Of a DNA stretch of 6,636 nt, positions 6,266 through 6,636 are shown piece by piece. Below the pieces are notes generated by a model. The model was not told the origin of the DNA and made no database searches. It worked only from the letters and a program-made list of their open reading frames with translations. The stretch lies in assembly GCA_937967875.1 (NCBI GenBank), contig CALBTQ010000559.1, forward strand, positions 1 to 6,636, written 5' to 3'. How positions within the stretch are numbered: position 1 is the first letter of the stretch; every line of letters begins with the position of its first letter. The translations under genes and the position numbers were made by a program. Source of the stretch: an uncultured Pseudomonadota bacterium. GTDB taxonomy: Bacteria; Lernaellota; Lernaellaia; Lernaellales; Lernaellaceae.

Positions 6266-6284
6266 CGTTTGAGCGAAGCGCGTT

Positions 6285-6575
6285 TTATTCGTATTGGAGC
6301 ATGTTCGACGCGGGGCCGCTGACGATCTCGAGTTTGGGATCCAGGCGCAGACGAAAGTTGCGCAGGTCGGTATCCAACGCCGCGGCGATGGCCTGGGGCA
6401 GATCTTCGTCGGTAAAATCAAGATCCAACAAAGTCGGCGCATACTCGAAGCCGGTGTTGACCCACGAACAAACCATGTTGGACAGGCGCGAATCGTAACG
6501 CGGTTGATCGTCGGCGCCGAACGCCTCGTTGGCCCAATAGAACTGGAACCAGAGGTTTTGGTACGGATCGGCCAT
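6285..6575 (-). CDS. Short hypothetical protein, possibly 5'-truncated by the contig edge
   Basis: This 96-residue open frame is unrecognised. It is acidic and rich in aromatic residues (WFQFYWANEAF near the start, YAPTLLDLDFTDEDLPQAI in the middle) and has no signal peptide or membrane segment in the visible part. The Met at 6575 has no good ribosome site. The frame stays open without a stop through 6590, giving His-Glu-Ala-Glu-Ile ahead of the Met, and then runs into adapter. So this may be the C-terminal end of a longer gene rather than a complete small one. An ATG at 6587-6589 lies in a different frame. Terminators at 6197-6265 lie just past its stop, which supports a real gene end. Confidence 0.55.
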   Translation of the reverse strand: MADPYQNLWFQFYWANEAFGADDQPRYDSRLSNMVCSWVNTGFEYAPTLLDLDFTDEDLPQAIAAALDTDLRNFRLRLDPKLEIVSGPASNMLQYE

Positions 6576-6590
6576 GATTTCCGCTTCATG

Positions 6591-6636
6591 AGATCGGAAG
6601 AGCGTCGTGTAGGGAAAGAGTGTAGATCTCGGTGGT
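6591..6636 (-). other. Illumina TruSeq universal adapter remnant (not genomic)
   Basis: This begins with AGATCGGAAGAGCGTCGTGT, the standard read-through form of the adapter, and is the exact reverse complement of bases 1-46. Genomic sequence stops at 6590. The symmetry with the left end is a library artefact, not a terminal inverted repeat. Confidence 0.98.

Noticed and set aside
6179..6589. 136-codon minus-strand frame starting at 6589 over the right-edge ORF
   Set aside because: It runs through both terminator hairpins and has a low-complexity Arg/Ser/Pro/Thr-rich translation, while the 6285-6575 frame has protein-like composition and stops just before the terminators.
1..6636. Perfect terminal inverted repeats suggesting a linear plasmid, phage or transposon
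   Set aside because: The repeats are Illumina adapter sequence, and no replication, terminal-protein, transposase or phage gene is present.

Overview
The window is a short contig from an uncultured, probably GC-rich Gram-negative bacterium. The Gram-negative assignment rests on a predicted outer-membrane β-barrel ending in Phe, several Sec-type signal peptides and an inner-membrane-anchored hydrolase. No rRNA, tRNA or marker gene is present. The exported nidogen-like protein at the left edge, with its Gly-Gly-Pro-Asp start after the signal peptide, is a type common in Deltaproteobacteria-like and related uncultured phyla, but this is a weak hint and I do not name a taxon. The outer 46 bases at each end are not genomic: they are Illumina TruSeq universal (P5-side) adapter, in opposite orientations. 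The real insert is 47-6590.

Layout: (1) 47-1336, minus strand. An exported protein of 164 aa with an Asp-rich calcium-loop-like motif and a Pro/Thr tail (842-1336) is followed by the N-terminal 234 residues of a secreted nidogen-like surface protein, cut by the contig end (47-750). (2) 1337-1797 is a divergent intergenic region with possible promoters for both directions and a run of three stem-loops just before the next gene. (3) 3 plus-strand genes in tight order follow: a GH2 glycoside hydrolase of the β-mannosidase/β-galactosidase type (1798-3927), a membrane-anchored SGNH/GDSL hydrolase (3935-4849, 7 bases later) and a small exported membrane protein of unknown function (4880-5404). (4) After a 124-base AT-richer gap lies an eight-stranded outer-membrane β-barrel (5529-6182). 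(5) 6183-6284 holds two strong terminator hairpins between convergent genes, then a short minus-strand ORF of unknown function (6285-6575) that may run off the right edge.

Functionally, the GH2 enzyme and the SGNH hydrolase look co-translated and could act on the same decorated glycan. Their predicted compartments differ, however (cytoplasm versus periplasm), and no transporter, regulator or SusC/SusD pair is present. The remaining genes are cell-envelope or secreted proteins. I found no defence system, mobile element, CRISPR array or RNA gene, and nothing I can defend as a new multi-gene system. The most certain observation is the adapter contamination, which creates a false terminal inverted repeat and a false stop codon.
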